Below, piece after piece: positions 33,754 to 42,813 of a DNA stretch of 64,000 bases. Made by a program: the position numbers and the translations under genes. The notes below the pieces were generated by a model. It saw only the letters and a list, made by a program, of their open reading frames with translations. It searched no databases and was not told the DNA's origin. Every line of letters begins with the position of its first letter. Position 1 is the first letter of the stretch. The DNA comes from Nothopassalora personata (taxonomy: Eukaryota > Ascomycota > Dothideomycetes > Mycosphaerellales > Mycosphaerellaceae): the NCBI GenBank assembly GCA_033816765.1, contig CM066287.1:2542001-2606000 (forward strand). The letters run 5' to 3'.

Positions 33754-35985
33754 TCACCACTGCGCCTCCGTCTTGACCTCCACGTTGCCCTCCTGTTCGA
33801 GCACTCCCGGTCTCCACTTAGCCAGTATCTTCTTTGCCGCCAGCTTTGCATCCGGGTTCTCCTTCCACATCTGCTCAGCACAGTCAATGGCCAGCTGGCG
33901 AACTGGCGGCCGGAACATGATGAGATACAGCAGCGTCTTAGTGCTCATCTGTATTCTCTCAGGATCTTCCGCAAGTTTCTCGACTCGATCTAGTACGTCA
34001 CCGTTGAGGGCTGGAACTTCGGAGAGAAATCTGATCAGTACTTTGTCGTCTTTGACATCAAAGTATGGCACCATGGCATCCAGAGTCCGCAACGTCCAAT
34101 GCCAGTAGTTGGGCAAGTCATCGTCCTCGACATCCTCGCCTTCTGCTTCTCTCTCCTTTAGCGATAGACGGTCAGAGTACCACTCTTCGCTGAGCCACAT
34201 TATGGCCACATCAATGCGCTGGCGGAACGCTTCCATCACATAATTTAGAAGAGATTCCCGGATGCCCCAGGGCACGTTGAACGGACGTCCCTTCTTGGCG
34301 AGTGTCAGGTCGCCATTTGCTCCCTTGTTATCCTCTGCATGCTCGGTTGAACCTCGAGTCGCGACTCTGGTGATCAAGGCAATCCAGCCTTCTCTGTCGT
34401 GCGCTGAGGCTGATGCCGCAGCTAGGCGATTGAAGCTGTGTTCTGCTTGTGCGGGCTTGCCTTTTAGTCGAATGTCCATGTCGATTTCTTTCAGCGTCTC
34501 GAAGACCCGTGTCACAGCAGTCTTACTATACTCCTCTCGCTCCGTGTCATTCAGAGGTGCCGGCGCCGCCAGGTTGAAAGATGTACTATTATCGTCATTC
34601 GAAGGGCCACCTAAAGGGAGATGCTCTAATCGACTGACGGCTTGGTTGTTATCCCCTGATAGTCCGAACGAGGGATCATAATCGTCATCGTCCTCATCTG
34701 GTCTTGTAGCGTTGGGTGATGATGTGCTGATGCTGCGGGTCAGGTTGAGCCATCTTGAACGGACGGCATTGATGGCCTCATCAAGCTTCTCCGTCGGCGT
34801 GGCGATGATTAGCGCAGGTAACAGCTGTAAGATCGTGGAATAAGGTAGTCGGTCCGCCTGGAACTCTGCCACCGCCCGATCATTCGTTAACGTCCACAGC
34901 TGGGCAAGAGACATTGGTCCAGGTGGTGGAAAGCTTTGCTGTGGATGGTGCTGTTGTAATCGATTTGTGCCATTAATCGCATCTGCATCCAAGCGTTGAC
35001 GCTTTGCATCGTCCAGGCCGTCCACAGGCTCGTCTGGCGCTGTTCGCTTGAGATGGTGTTTTTCAGAGAATGCTTCGATGAGGCCATGCTTGAGGCGTTC
35101 GATCTGCTGCTGAAGCCTTCCAGCGAATGCACTGGTCGGGTTCCTTTTAAGACAGTTGAGCAGGAATGACATAGTGGTGCGGGTCATGCTCTTGAGGGTG
35201 AGTTTGTCCTTGGTCGTCATTGGCTTTCCAGCTGCTCGCAAAGGGTTGAACTGAAGGACAGTGGCGAGGATCTTGCTGGATATGCTAGCTCTTCGGTGCA
35301 CTAATGTTGCAAGGGAATTGAGAGTTGCGGTCACGATGAGTGCGTCTGATATATTGTCCTGAAGCACACCAAGCAATCGATCCAGCAGTCCAGATGCCTC
35401 CGCCTCCAGATTGGCAGGCGGGATCAGAGTATGATCTCGAGGTACCAATGCAAGACTGATATCGTTCTGTTCCGGCCGCCGTGGATCTGCAATCAAGCCT
35501 GGGGTCTGTGTTTGAACCACGCAAGCCACGAACTTTATGCAGCATATCCGCACGCCAGGACTGGCGGTGTCCATTCTGCGCAGTATACTGCTCTTGATTG
35601 TAGCCATCTTGCTCCATGACTCGCTGTCAGAAGCATTGTTGACCGTATGTCTGAAGATGAACGGGTATATGCTGGCGGCGCATTGCACAGCACTCTTGAC
35701 CACAGTGGTGTCCTCCTCCTCGCCCATGAGCTCTCTCCGATTCAACCAGCCCCTCAACGTCTCCAGAACCGTTGGCGACATCTGCTGCTTCTCGTCTGCT
35801 GTGACTGCTTGCGACGCGAACGTCTCTGCCAGGAAGTCCGCACCCCATCGCCGCACCTCGAGCTGGGCTGTGTATGCGATGACTTGGAGCACACCGAGGA
35901 CTACTTGAGGGTACAAGGTATGGTCTTTGAGCACGATGTCGCGCGCGGAATTCAGCGACTTGAGAGTCTCTGCTGGCGACGCCAT
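33754..35985 (-). CDS. pta1: Pta1/symplekin, mRNA cleavage and polyadenylation factor
   Basis: 743 residues from MASPAETLKSLNSARDIVLKD (an ATG 16 codons upstream is less likely). Pta1 is the scaffold of the cleavage and polyadenylation factor in the nucleus. The N-terminal ~330 residues are HEAT-like helices typical of the symplekin/Pta1 N-terminal domain (YPQVVLGVLQVIAYTAQLEVRRWGADFL, ATLNSLATLVHRRASISSKIL, TMSFLLNCLKRNPTSAF). A basic KRTAPDEP...DDAKRQR segment near 355 may be a nuclear signal. The C-terminal half contains an acidic EDDDDYDPSFGLS linker, then FETLKEIDMDIRLKG and helices up to residue ~730. No introns. It shares a ~350-base divergent promoter with coa3. Confidence 0.88.
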   Translation of the reverse strand: MASPAETLKSLNSARDIVLKDHTLYPQVVLGVLQVIAYTAQLEVRRWGADFLAETFASQAVTADEKQQMSPTVLETLRGWLNRRELMGEEEDTTVVKSAVQCAASIYPFIFRHTVNNASDSESWSKMATIKSSILRRMDTASPGVRICCIKFVACVVQTQTPGLIADPRRPEQNDISLALVPRDHTLIPPANLEAEASGLLDRLLGVLQDNISDALIVTATLNSLATLVHRRASISSKILATVLQFNPLRAAGKPMTTKDKLTLKSMTRTTMSFLLNCLKRNPTSAFAGRLQQQIERLKHGLIEAFSEKHHLKRTAPDEPVDGLDDAKRQRLDADAINGTNRLQQHHPQQSFPPPGPMSLAQLWTLTNDRAVAEFQADRLPYSTILQLLPALIIATPTEKLDEAINAVRSRWLNLTRSISTSSPNATRPDEDDDDYDPSFGLSGDNNQAVSRLEHLPLGGPSNDDNSTSFNLAAPAPLNDTEREEYSKTAVTRVFETLKEIDMDIRLKGKPAQAEHSFNRLAAASASAHDREGWIALITRVATRGSTEHAEDNKGANGDLTLAKKGRPFNVPWGIRESLLNYVMEAFRQRIDVAIMWLSEEWYSDRLSLKEREAEGEDVEDDDLPNYWHWTLRTLDAMVPYFDVKDDKVLIRFLSEVPALNGDVLDRVEKLAEDPERIQMSTKTLLYLIMFRPPVRQLAIDCAEQMWKENPDAKLAAKKILAKWRPGVLEQEGNVEVKTEAQW

Positions 35986-36337
35986 CGCGCCAACGAAATC
36001 TGCTGTTGACGGCGCAGGGTATGTGCAGGTCACGCGGAAACAACAGCAGCTATGCTAACTACAGGCCAGGCGGAGATTCAGTCTGCGACACGCACGTCCA
36101 TCGTCGGGTGAGGCCAGTGGTCGGATTGGCGGTAGTTTCAGTCAATGGAGGCGAGGATCGAAAGGGTAGTGGTTGGGAGAGTGAGTTGGTGTACCATGGC
36201 GCGAGCTTGAGTGATGGAGCTGAAGCAGCGGCTGGTTCCGCATTGCAGGCTCCGAGCGCCGATATGCGAGGCGGTGCGATGCGACCATCATCCATCGCAT
36301 GTGAATGTGTTAGATTCATCATTCACCGACCACCAAC
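35986..36337. promoter_or_regulatory. Divergent promoter region pta1 / coa3
   Basis: 352 bases between two divergent start codons. Promoter function is inferred from position; no named site was identified. Confidence 0.4.
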
Positions 36338-36708
36338 ATGCCTCTCGGACGGTAGACACACACTGAGCTCCGGACATATGTTCTCATACTGACTGATGAT
36401 AGAATTCCACAGTCCTCATACTACGACAAGTACAATCGACCGAGCGCCGCCCTCTACCGAGCTCGACAACCATATCTCATTCGAAATGCCGTGACGGGAG
36501 TCGCCATATTCGGCTTCGTAGCCGCAGTGTGTACGCGCAAAGGATCAAAGTGCTTGCTGGAAACCTGTACTAAGTCAATGCAGACACCTGGACCATAAAA
36601 GCGATCGGCCAAGACGACTTTTCTGACGTACCTATACCCGAAGCTCCAGCCCAACCTGCGCACGCTCCGAATATGTCAACGGTCAAGAGTGCAGGTAGCG
36701 AACGATGA
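36338..36708 (+). CDS. coa3: Cytochrome c oxidase assembly factor Coa3
   Basis: 88-residue mitochondrial inner-membrane protein, found by hand because its exons are tiny. Exons 36338-36351, 36403-36530 and 36584-36708; introns 36352-36402 and 36531-36583, the second with a TACTAAG branch site. The protein begins MPLGRIPQSSYYDKYNRPSA, the hallmark Coa3/Cox25 start. Next come LYRARQPYLIRNAVTGVAIF, the single membrane helix running to FVAAVYTWTIKAI, and GQDDFSDVPIPEAP, the usual tail. Coa3 works with Cox14 and Mss51 in feedback regulation of COX1 translation and early Cox1 assembly. Lengths and all motifs match, so identity is confident. Confidence 0.9.
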
Positions 36709-37205
36709 GTATCGTGGGACAGACACGAACTAAACAGAGAAAGAGGGACTGTGTCTTCTATCGGCATTGGGTGGCGTTACATGGGCGCAAGAGAGAGACG
36801 CTGTTCGGCACTGAGTGTTCCAGATCCCGATGTGCAATCTCACATCAAAGACACGATCGTGAAGATGGGATCATAAAGAGATGGCTATGAAACGGATATG
36901 CAATACAGTGCTTTGGAGTTATTCGGCTCCTGCAGTGACCCTAGAGACTGGGCAGGATCTGAGCACGCTTCCAGATCTGACCGCGCATCGCCTAAAGTAT
37001 CAATTCACACAGGGTAGTTGCAGGGCTAGAAGAACCCGCAAATAGAGCATCCGAGGGTAATGCTGTCGAAGTGGTCTTGGGCAGAAGCAGTGCCTTTTGA
37101 AGAAGGCTGGCAGTGGCGCTGTCACGAAAGATATCATACTGCTCGCTCTATTCAGGCGTGGACAGCGTGTATATATACAAAGGAACTTCGTGCTGTATGT
37201 GAAGC
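36709..37205. other. Intergenic, convergent 3' ends
   Basis: About 500 bases between the stops of coa3 and nuxm. No gene or repeat was recognised. Confidence 0.5.
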
Positions 37206-37956
37206 CTAACTATCGTCTGCAGCTGGCGTAGCCTTTGCGAACCCATCAAAGGGCTGCTCAGCCGGCACCTTATTGTCCCTCAGTTGCTGTAGCTTCTTCT
37301 CGTTCTCCGCGAAACTCTCCTTTTGGTACTTCTTGATCAGCTCATCCATGTTGGCGTATCCATGTCCAGCAGGAACGTTCCATGGTGAGCCGACGTTCAG
37401 TTGTCTATCGACATTGGTCAGCATTTGTCTTGGATCCACTCCCAATGCATCTTGTGTCCCCCTGCACTACATCCTCGATGTACATACTCTGGAAACCGTA
37501 GATCCACATGTCTCACGTGCGACTGATTGGTCTCCGCCAGAAAGATTACTCTGTCCGCTGCGGCACGCTCCACCGCTTTTGTGTGCAAGTCGTTCCGCTG
37601 CGCCCACTTCGTCTTGTAGTCGGCATATGTGTCTCTAATCAGGCGTGTGAAGTATGGCTGCTGATCGGTGCCCTGGCTGGAGAGCTTGTAAAGTGCGAGG
37701 GAGAGTGGGATCGCGGCGATGGTGATGTAGAAACCTTTCTGTGGGTGTTGTCAGTACGCCTTTGCCTGAAAAGTCTCGTGGAAGCGCTGCTATGCTATTT
37801 CTAGCTTCTGGGAGCATGACATACTCCGAAGGACTCGTTCGCTGGTGCATCGTGGGCTCCGTGCCCGTGATCGGAGGCGTTCCGGCGCCATTGGCATGTT
37901 AATTGAGATCGCACTTGGCGCGCTGAGCGCAGTGCCGTTCTCTGTAGAGGCTGCAT
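37206..37956 (-). CDS. nuxm: NADH:ubiquinone oxidoreductase 17.8 kDa subunit (NUXM)
   Basis: 193-residue accessory subunit of mitochondrial complex I. Three exons, introns 37739-37824 and 37405-37487. The start MQPLQRTALRSARQVRSQL is a presequence. DHGHGAHDAPANESFG leads into the membrane helix GFYITIAAIPLSLALYKLS. Then comes the matrix/intermembrane domain with KWAQRNDLHTKAVERAAADR and RFPEQLNVGSPWNVPAGHGYANMDELIKKY, the NVPAGH segment being diagnostic for this family. Its job is stability of the complex, not catalysis. The three exon joins give uninterrupted family sequence, so the model is firm. Confidence 0.9.
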
Positions 37957-38273
37957 TGTGTTGTGTGAAGTCCAATGGCAGCTGGTGGCTGCTCTGCTCC
38001 AGCATCGAGGTGTGAGGTGTGAGACCCAGGAATCTCGGAAGCCGGCACGGGAGAAGCCGGCGCGCGAATCATGTTGGCTGGAACTGTCAACTTCATGTCC
38101 CATCACATTTCATTTCACTTCACTATTGAGTCGGCATTGTAGTACGAGGAGGGGTGCGCTATGCATACTTTCAGAGTCGTCTTCATGTCTCAAGCTGTGG
38201 ACGCCAATGTCCGATGCAGACCATCGAGGTAGTATTCGGACGCAGCTTCTCATTCAGTCAAATGTTTGAATCC
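37957..38273. other. Intergenic: upstream of nuxm
   Basis: 317 bases between the nuxm start and the stop of the small nuclear-type gene. Nothing else was recognised. Confidence 0.45.
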
Positions 38274-38719
38274 TCAAAGCTCATCGTTTTCCTGCTCAGC
38301 CTTGACCTCCTTGACCTTCTTTGCCTTCTTTGCCTCCGGCTCCGCATCATCCCAATCTTCGCCGGCTGCCTTCTTGTCTAAACGGTCAGTCGATGATAAG
38401 GGACAGCGTGTTCGGGTGGTGATGGATACTTACCGCGCTTTCTGCCTTTGCTAGCTGGGGTAGCTGAAGTGCTCTTGGTCTTCTTTGCGGGAGTACCGAG
38501 ATCGAGGCCGCCGCTGGAGGACTGCTCCTGGAGCTCTTTGGCACGAGCCTTGACCTTGCGAAACTGGTGCTGGAAGGCAGATGCGCTGCGCTTGCCATCA
38601 ACGGCGGCCATCATCTGATAGTGCTTCTCGCCCAGGACCACGCCAGACTCTAGGACGCAGTAGAGGACGACGGCCATGGTCTCGAAGCCGAACGTCTGTT
38701 CTGCACTCTTGTCTGCCAT
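38274..38719 (-). CDS. Small basic conserved fungal protein, nuclear-type
   Basis: 129 residues from two exons, intron 38378-38433 (GTAAGT). The start is MADKSAEQTFGFETMAVVL. Residues ~10-65 form a helical segment ending HQFRKVKARAKELQE, which resembles the short Myb/SANT-like module of many small ascomycete proteins. The rest is a Lys-rich tail with TPAKKTKSTSATPASKGRKR and EAKKAKKVKEVKAEQ, probably a nuclear localisation signal. Function unknown. An ATG 57 codons upstream is open, but the MADK start gives the typical family N-terminus. Confidence 0.75.
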
Positions 38720-39099
38720 GTTGCTTTCTTGGACCGTTGTAGTGGTGAAGAGTGATTGGTGTCGGTTGGTTGATCGCAATTTGGTGGTCGGATGTGTTTG
38801 AAGTTGGGAGAGAGAAGAGAGAAGCTGCGAGAAGCTGCAGATATGTGCCGTTCGCTGGTCCCTGCATGTGAGCTTTACATCGCCAATCACATAGCATCTC
38901 CAAAGTGAGTTTGTGTGAGTGCATCCTTAAAACGGCGGCACTTGCCGACAATACACTATGTTCAGCTGTCCTCTACCGGCGCGCCATGCTTCGAATCAAA
39001 GTGAAGCGTCCGAGGCTAGGAGAGGCGGTCGACCACTGTAGGACGCGCTTGGCGTGCAGTGGCAATGCTCATATGGTCACACGCTCAATGCCGTTCGTT
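38720..39099. other. Intergenic
   Basis: About 380 bases between the small nuclear-type gene and the SET-MYND relic. No feature was recognised. Confidence 0.45.
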
Positions 39100-40690
39100 G
39101 TAACAACATGATGGCCAGCAAAAAGACAGAAGACCACCTTCCAGGAATTTCAAGCCTATAGGACTGCGCGACCCGCTGCACACTGAATGTCAACCCAGGT
39201 GGCTCGACCGTGATCTGCTTCGCCACATTCTCGACTTTGAGCCAATTCGCCGCCACCTGCACACTCATGTTCAGCGCTCATTGTCCTTCTGTCCCCCCGA
39301 GCATCACCATGATGCCATCTCTGCCGCTCCTCAAATATCTCATATCCCACCCAATCAGACCTCCCAATTGCGAGTCACGCCCATGGCGCTTCTCAATGGC
39401 CTCGTCCAGATGTATGACTAGCCCATTAGATAATATGTCCAGGTCAATGTCCAATGATTCAAGTCTGCGGCAGATGGGATATTTCATCATGTGGAGTGCC
39501 TTGGCCGCTGAGCCGAGGTGAAAGGCATGGACCACACATACGGGATGTAACTCTTGCGGTTAGAGCACAGGGTCGATGACGAAGACGAGCTTCATAGCAG
39601 CCAGTAGGGCTTGGGAGAGGTTGGGTTCGCATAGCTCGCTGTGCACATAGCTGTGGTAGGGCTGGGCAACTGGTGGCCTCGTTGTACCAAATGTAGAGCT
39701 TCTGTCCGAAGCTGACACTTAGCACCGCTACGTGTAAAGTCTTAGCGATGCCGTAGTGCAGCTTGCCGAGCGTGAAAGGGTTATGTTGGTCGATGGAGCT
39801 GATCATGATCTCTCCGCCAGACTGTATCTGCTCCAAAGCCCTGAGCTGCACGCGAGATCCTGCATGTCAAGGTTGATGAATGGTGCTCTCACACTCCCTG
39901 AATGGAATAACCTACGCTCAAAGGCAACACGCGCATTGGGACGCAAAAATGGGTTTCATTGCTGGTTAGTGGCTCAAAAACAATGCCCAGTGGGTCATTG
40001 GCAGGTGTCCTGAGTTTCAGGCGGCTGCAAAGCATCTACATAGCAATCAGTATATGCCCAAGCGAGGCTTCGATACTGCTTACTGAAGACATCAAGTGCT
40101 CTGCTGCATCGATATGGTAGCTCCACAATGGCCAATTGCCAAGCATCATGTGCCAAATCCTGATACTGCTCATACTTCTCACGTTGAGTGAGCTTCATGG
40201 CAATATGTGAGACTTGCGCTCGCAGAACCCCGTGAACGTAGGTGCTCCCAACTGGAGACTGCAGAGCATGCGGGCGTCTGCTCTGAAAGCGCTAGGCCAT
40301 GGTTCTGAGATGCTTGCGAAGAGCTTACACTTCTTGCCGTGATGGGTTCTCCACGACGCTGTCTGACATTCCTTACAGAGCTCAATATCGTCGAGCGTAC
40401 GTACGCAGACCAAGACCTACTTTGCTACAGTACTTGACATTCCGGCAGCCTCCACGCCATTTCAGACCTTCGAAGTTGTCGCTTCCACAGCATACCATGG
40501 GCAATGGTGCGTGTGGCAGCACCATGAAAAACCATATGGCAGTAGATCCTCACCAGAAATGGCCAGGGCCGGGCGGTCGTTTGACACCATAACATCGCCA
40601 GGCTGGAAGAGCTTCGTGGAAAACAGGCCACTGCCAGAATGCGGGGAAGAACGCACTTCAACGCGTGGAGATGAAGCCAAGGTAGTTTTG
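39100..40690 (-). pseudogene. SET-MYND (SMYD-like) lysine methyltransferase, decayed
   Basis: Ordered remains of a fungal SET-domain protein with a MYND zinc finger. N-terminal SET half: VEVRSSPHSGSGLFSTKLFQPGDV (about 40670-40590). MYND finger: NFEGLKW...CRNVKYCSK joined over a likely old intron (about 40384-40432) to ECQTASWRTHHGKKCKLF. SET core: NDPLGIVFEPLTSNETHFC (about 39993-39930), then PNARVAFE in another frame, a probable old intron, and VQLRALEQIQSGGEIMISSIDQHNPF (about 39860-39780), the ISYID-type motif. C-terminal helices remain near 39535-39280. Frame changes fall near 40480, 40200, 40020 and 39930, and stops occur between pieces. Introns cannot explain all of these, so the gene is dead. 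Confidence 0.75.
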
Positions 40691-40832
40691 GCGAGTTGGT
40701 ATCAGGTTGAGGAGTGTCTGAGAAAAACGTCAAGAAGAACCTGGCTCTCCGCATTGATCTAACGGCAGTGTTTGCATCTCGAGATGCTTCTCAAATTGCA
40801 GCGTACAGTACTGCATATTGCACGCATGTGGC

Positions 40833-41519
40833 TCACATGCCATGGCGTCCACCAGCCCCGGAGATATCGCTACCGACTCTCTCCCCAACTCCACTTGCCA
40901 GGGTATGGTCCTTTGGATTCGCCGCAGCTTCATACAAAAAGTTGACAGGCTCCCTGCTCAACTTCATCCACTCCCCCTTGAAGCCGATATAGCTGATCCT
41001 GGTCTCGTCCTCATCTCCTCTTCCCCAATTGTCCTCGAAGAAGAGGTCCAGCGACCTGACCGTGTTGAACAGCGCCCTCTTGACCGGCACCTCCTGCACC
41101 TCATTCGACTGCGCGAGCTCCAACGTTTGTGTTGGCTGCAGGTCCGAGGCAGTGGAGAAGTCCAGACCCTCGCGATTTACGTACACTTTTAGGGTCATGG
41201 GCGCGGAGTCGGTCGTGGAGGTTCGGACGAGAATGCTGTGGAGGCGGATCTGAGCCGTAAACGGAATGTGCATGAGAAGCTGTTCGTCTGCGTCGGAGAC
41301 GAGCTCCGGCTCAGCGTGGAGTCGTTCTGTCCATGTCTTCTGGACGACCTTTGAGCCTGCTCGAGACGCAGACTCGTTCAAGGTGTTGATGGCGCTGAAG
41401 TCGATCTGTTCGTAGATGTGGTTCTGAAGCGCTGGTGTCAAATCGTCGGCATGATCGTGGCCGGCGCCTTCCGAGTGATCATGGCCGTGATGGTCGTGTT
41501 CATCGTGGCATTGCGACAT
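40833..41519 (-). CDS. PITH-domain protein
   Basis: About 228 residues starting MSQCHDEHDHHGHDHSEG, a His/Asp-rich head that could bind metal. A PITH domain follows at residues ~25-205 (LHAEPELVSDADEQLLMHIPFTAQIRLHSILVRTS, VKVPVNREGLDF-type strand, VRSLDLFFEDNWG, RISYIGFKGEW). PITH domains are beta-jellyrolls known from thioredoxin-like proteins and from the proteasome-associated TXNL1. Stand-alone PITH proteins such as human PITHD1 are of poorly known function. The upstream ATG at 41666 gives an extra 49 residues without conservation marks. Confidence 0.85.
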   Translation of the reverse strand: MSQCHDEHDHHGHDHSEGAGHDHADDLTPALQNHIYEQIDFSAINTLNESASRAGSKVVQKTWTERLHAEPELVSDADEQLLMHIPFTAQIRLHSILVRTSTTDSAPMTLKVYVNREGLDFSTASDLQPTQTLELAQSNEVQEVPVKRALFNTVRSLDLFFEDNWGRGDEDETRISYIGFKGEWMKLSREPVNFLYEAAANPKDHTLASGVGERVGSDISGAGGRHGM

Positions 41520-41792
41520 GTTTGCGCACGTGTTGTGGTCGAGCCGGAGCTGATGGAAACGCCGATGGACTACATGTTCATGGACCGTCTCTCTTTCTCG
41601 AGAGTGCTTGACGTGATGCGGGGCAATGCAGCAATTCACTGACCCTCGATCCACATTCACATGCATGCATTATAATCAACTTCGTTCAATATACACTCCG
41701 GTCATCGCCTTGTGGCTAAGTGCTTGAATAGCACTCCATTGGGTATCATCAACGCCTTCGCCCAATGCATCACACCAAATGCAATCGATGCG

Positions 41793-42550
41793 TCAAGCGG
41801 CCATTGGCTCTGCTGCCTTCTCTCGCTCTGCTCGCGCTTGTCGTCTTCGTCTGGCTCGAGCCTCCGATGACTCTACCTCGCCTGAAGGCGCATCTGGTAT
41901 TTCACCAGCTGTGACCTTTGGTGCTTCCGGCATGCTAGGCACTCCTCGTGCCTCCCGTTCTAATGCCTCGAGCTCGTCCTCCACTTCGTCTTCATCCTCG
42001 TTTGACATCTTCCCACTGAGCATCTCGTTCACCTCCTGCGTGTTGCGTTAGCCCAATCTCGGAATCATTTTGTGCTGCCATCTGACCTTCTGATATGCTT
42101 GAGCCTCCTCGCTTTCGCTCAGTATCATTTCGACTTTTTCTAAGCCGCCCAGCTCTTTATGAATCTCCTTCAGCACTGCTGTACCTTGCTGTAGGCCAAA
42201 CATGACATCTTTCTGCACCAACGCGAATTCCACATCGCTCGTGAGTGCTTGCAACTGCGCCAGTTGTTGATCGGTCTTGGCCAGCAGTGATACCTGATAC
42301 TTTTTCCTTCTGAGAGCTAGCAAAGCTTTCTGCTTGTCCCCCTTCGCTAGACATTCTTTCGCGATCTCCGTCTCTCGGGTCGTGACTGTCGTGATGCGTT
42401 TCTGATATTGATGTAGCTTGTCGCGTTGGATCTTGAGATCGAGTATAGCCCTGGACAGACTCAGTACTGAAGCCTGTGGTGCTGATCGTTCGATGATGCA
42501 CACCTGTCCTGGGCAGTGACCTTCTTGCTGGAGCTACTCGAGTTACCCAT
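41793..42550 (-). CDS. vps20: ESCRT-III subunit Vps20
   Basis: 217 residues from three exons; introns 42451-42503 and 42036-42086. The N-terminus MGNSSSSSKKVTAQDRAILDLKIQRDKLHQYQ carries the Vps20/CHMP6 signature: a Gly2 that is N-myristoylated in the family, then helix 1. The Snf7 core follows (KALLALRRKKYQVSLLAKTDQQLAQLQ), then KEIHKELGGLEKVEMILSE, and an acidic C-terminal tail (NEDEDEVEDELEALE) for Vps4/autoinhibition. Vps20 nucleates Snf7 filaments on endosomes after contact with ESCRT-II (Vps25). Starts of vps20 and rix7 are 263 bases apart and divergent. Confidence 0.93.
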
Positions 42551-42813
42551 GGTACGGTGCGCAACAAGATGTTTTCTCGCTAATCACATGAAAGCCGTCG
42601 AGATACTGTACATGACCCGACAGCTTGGCGACGTCATCGGGTAAGGGTTGGCTACGGACCGAGCTCCGCTGCAGAGATGTTGGGTACGGCAACATGTACA
42701 CTATCGAAGACTAACTTCCCAAGTCATACAGGCGACAGCGCGTTGTCACTTCGAGCATAGAAGACCTGCCACGCTACCGTTGCTGTAGCGCCGCACTCAG
42801 CATTGATCTCGAG

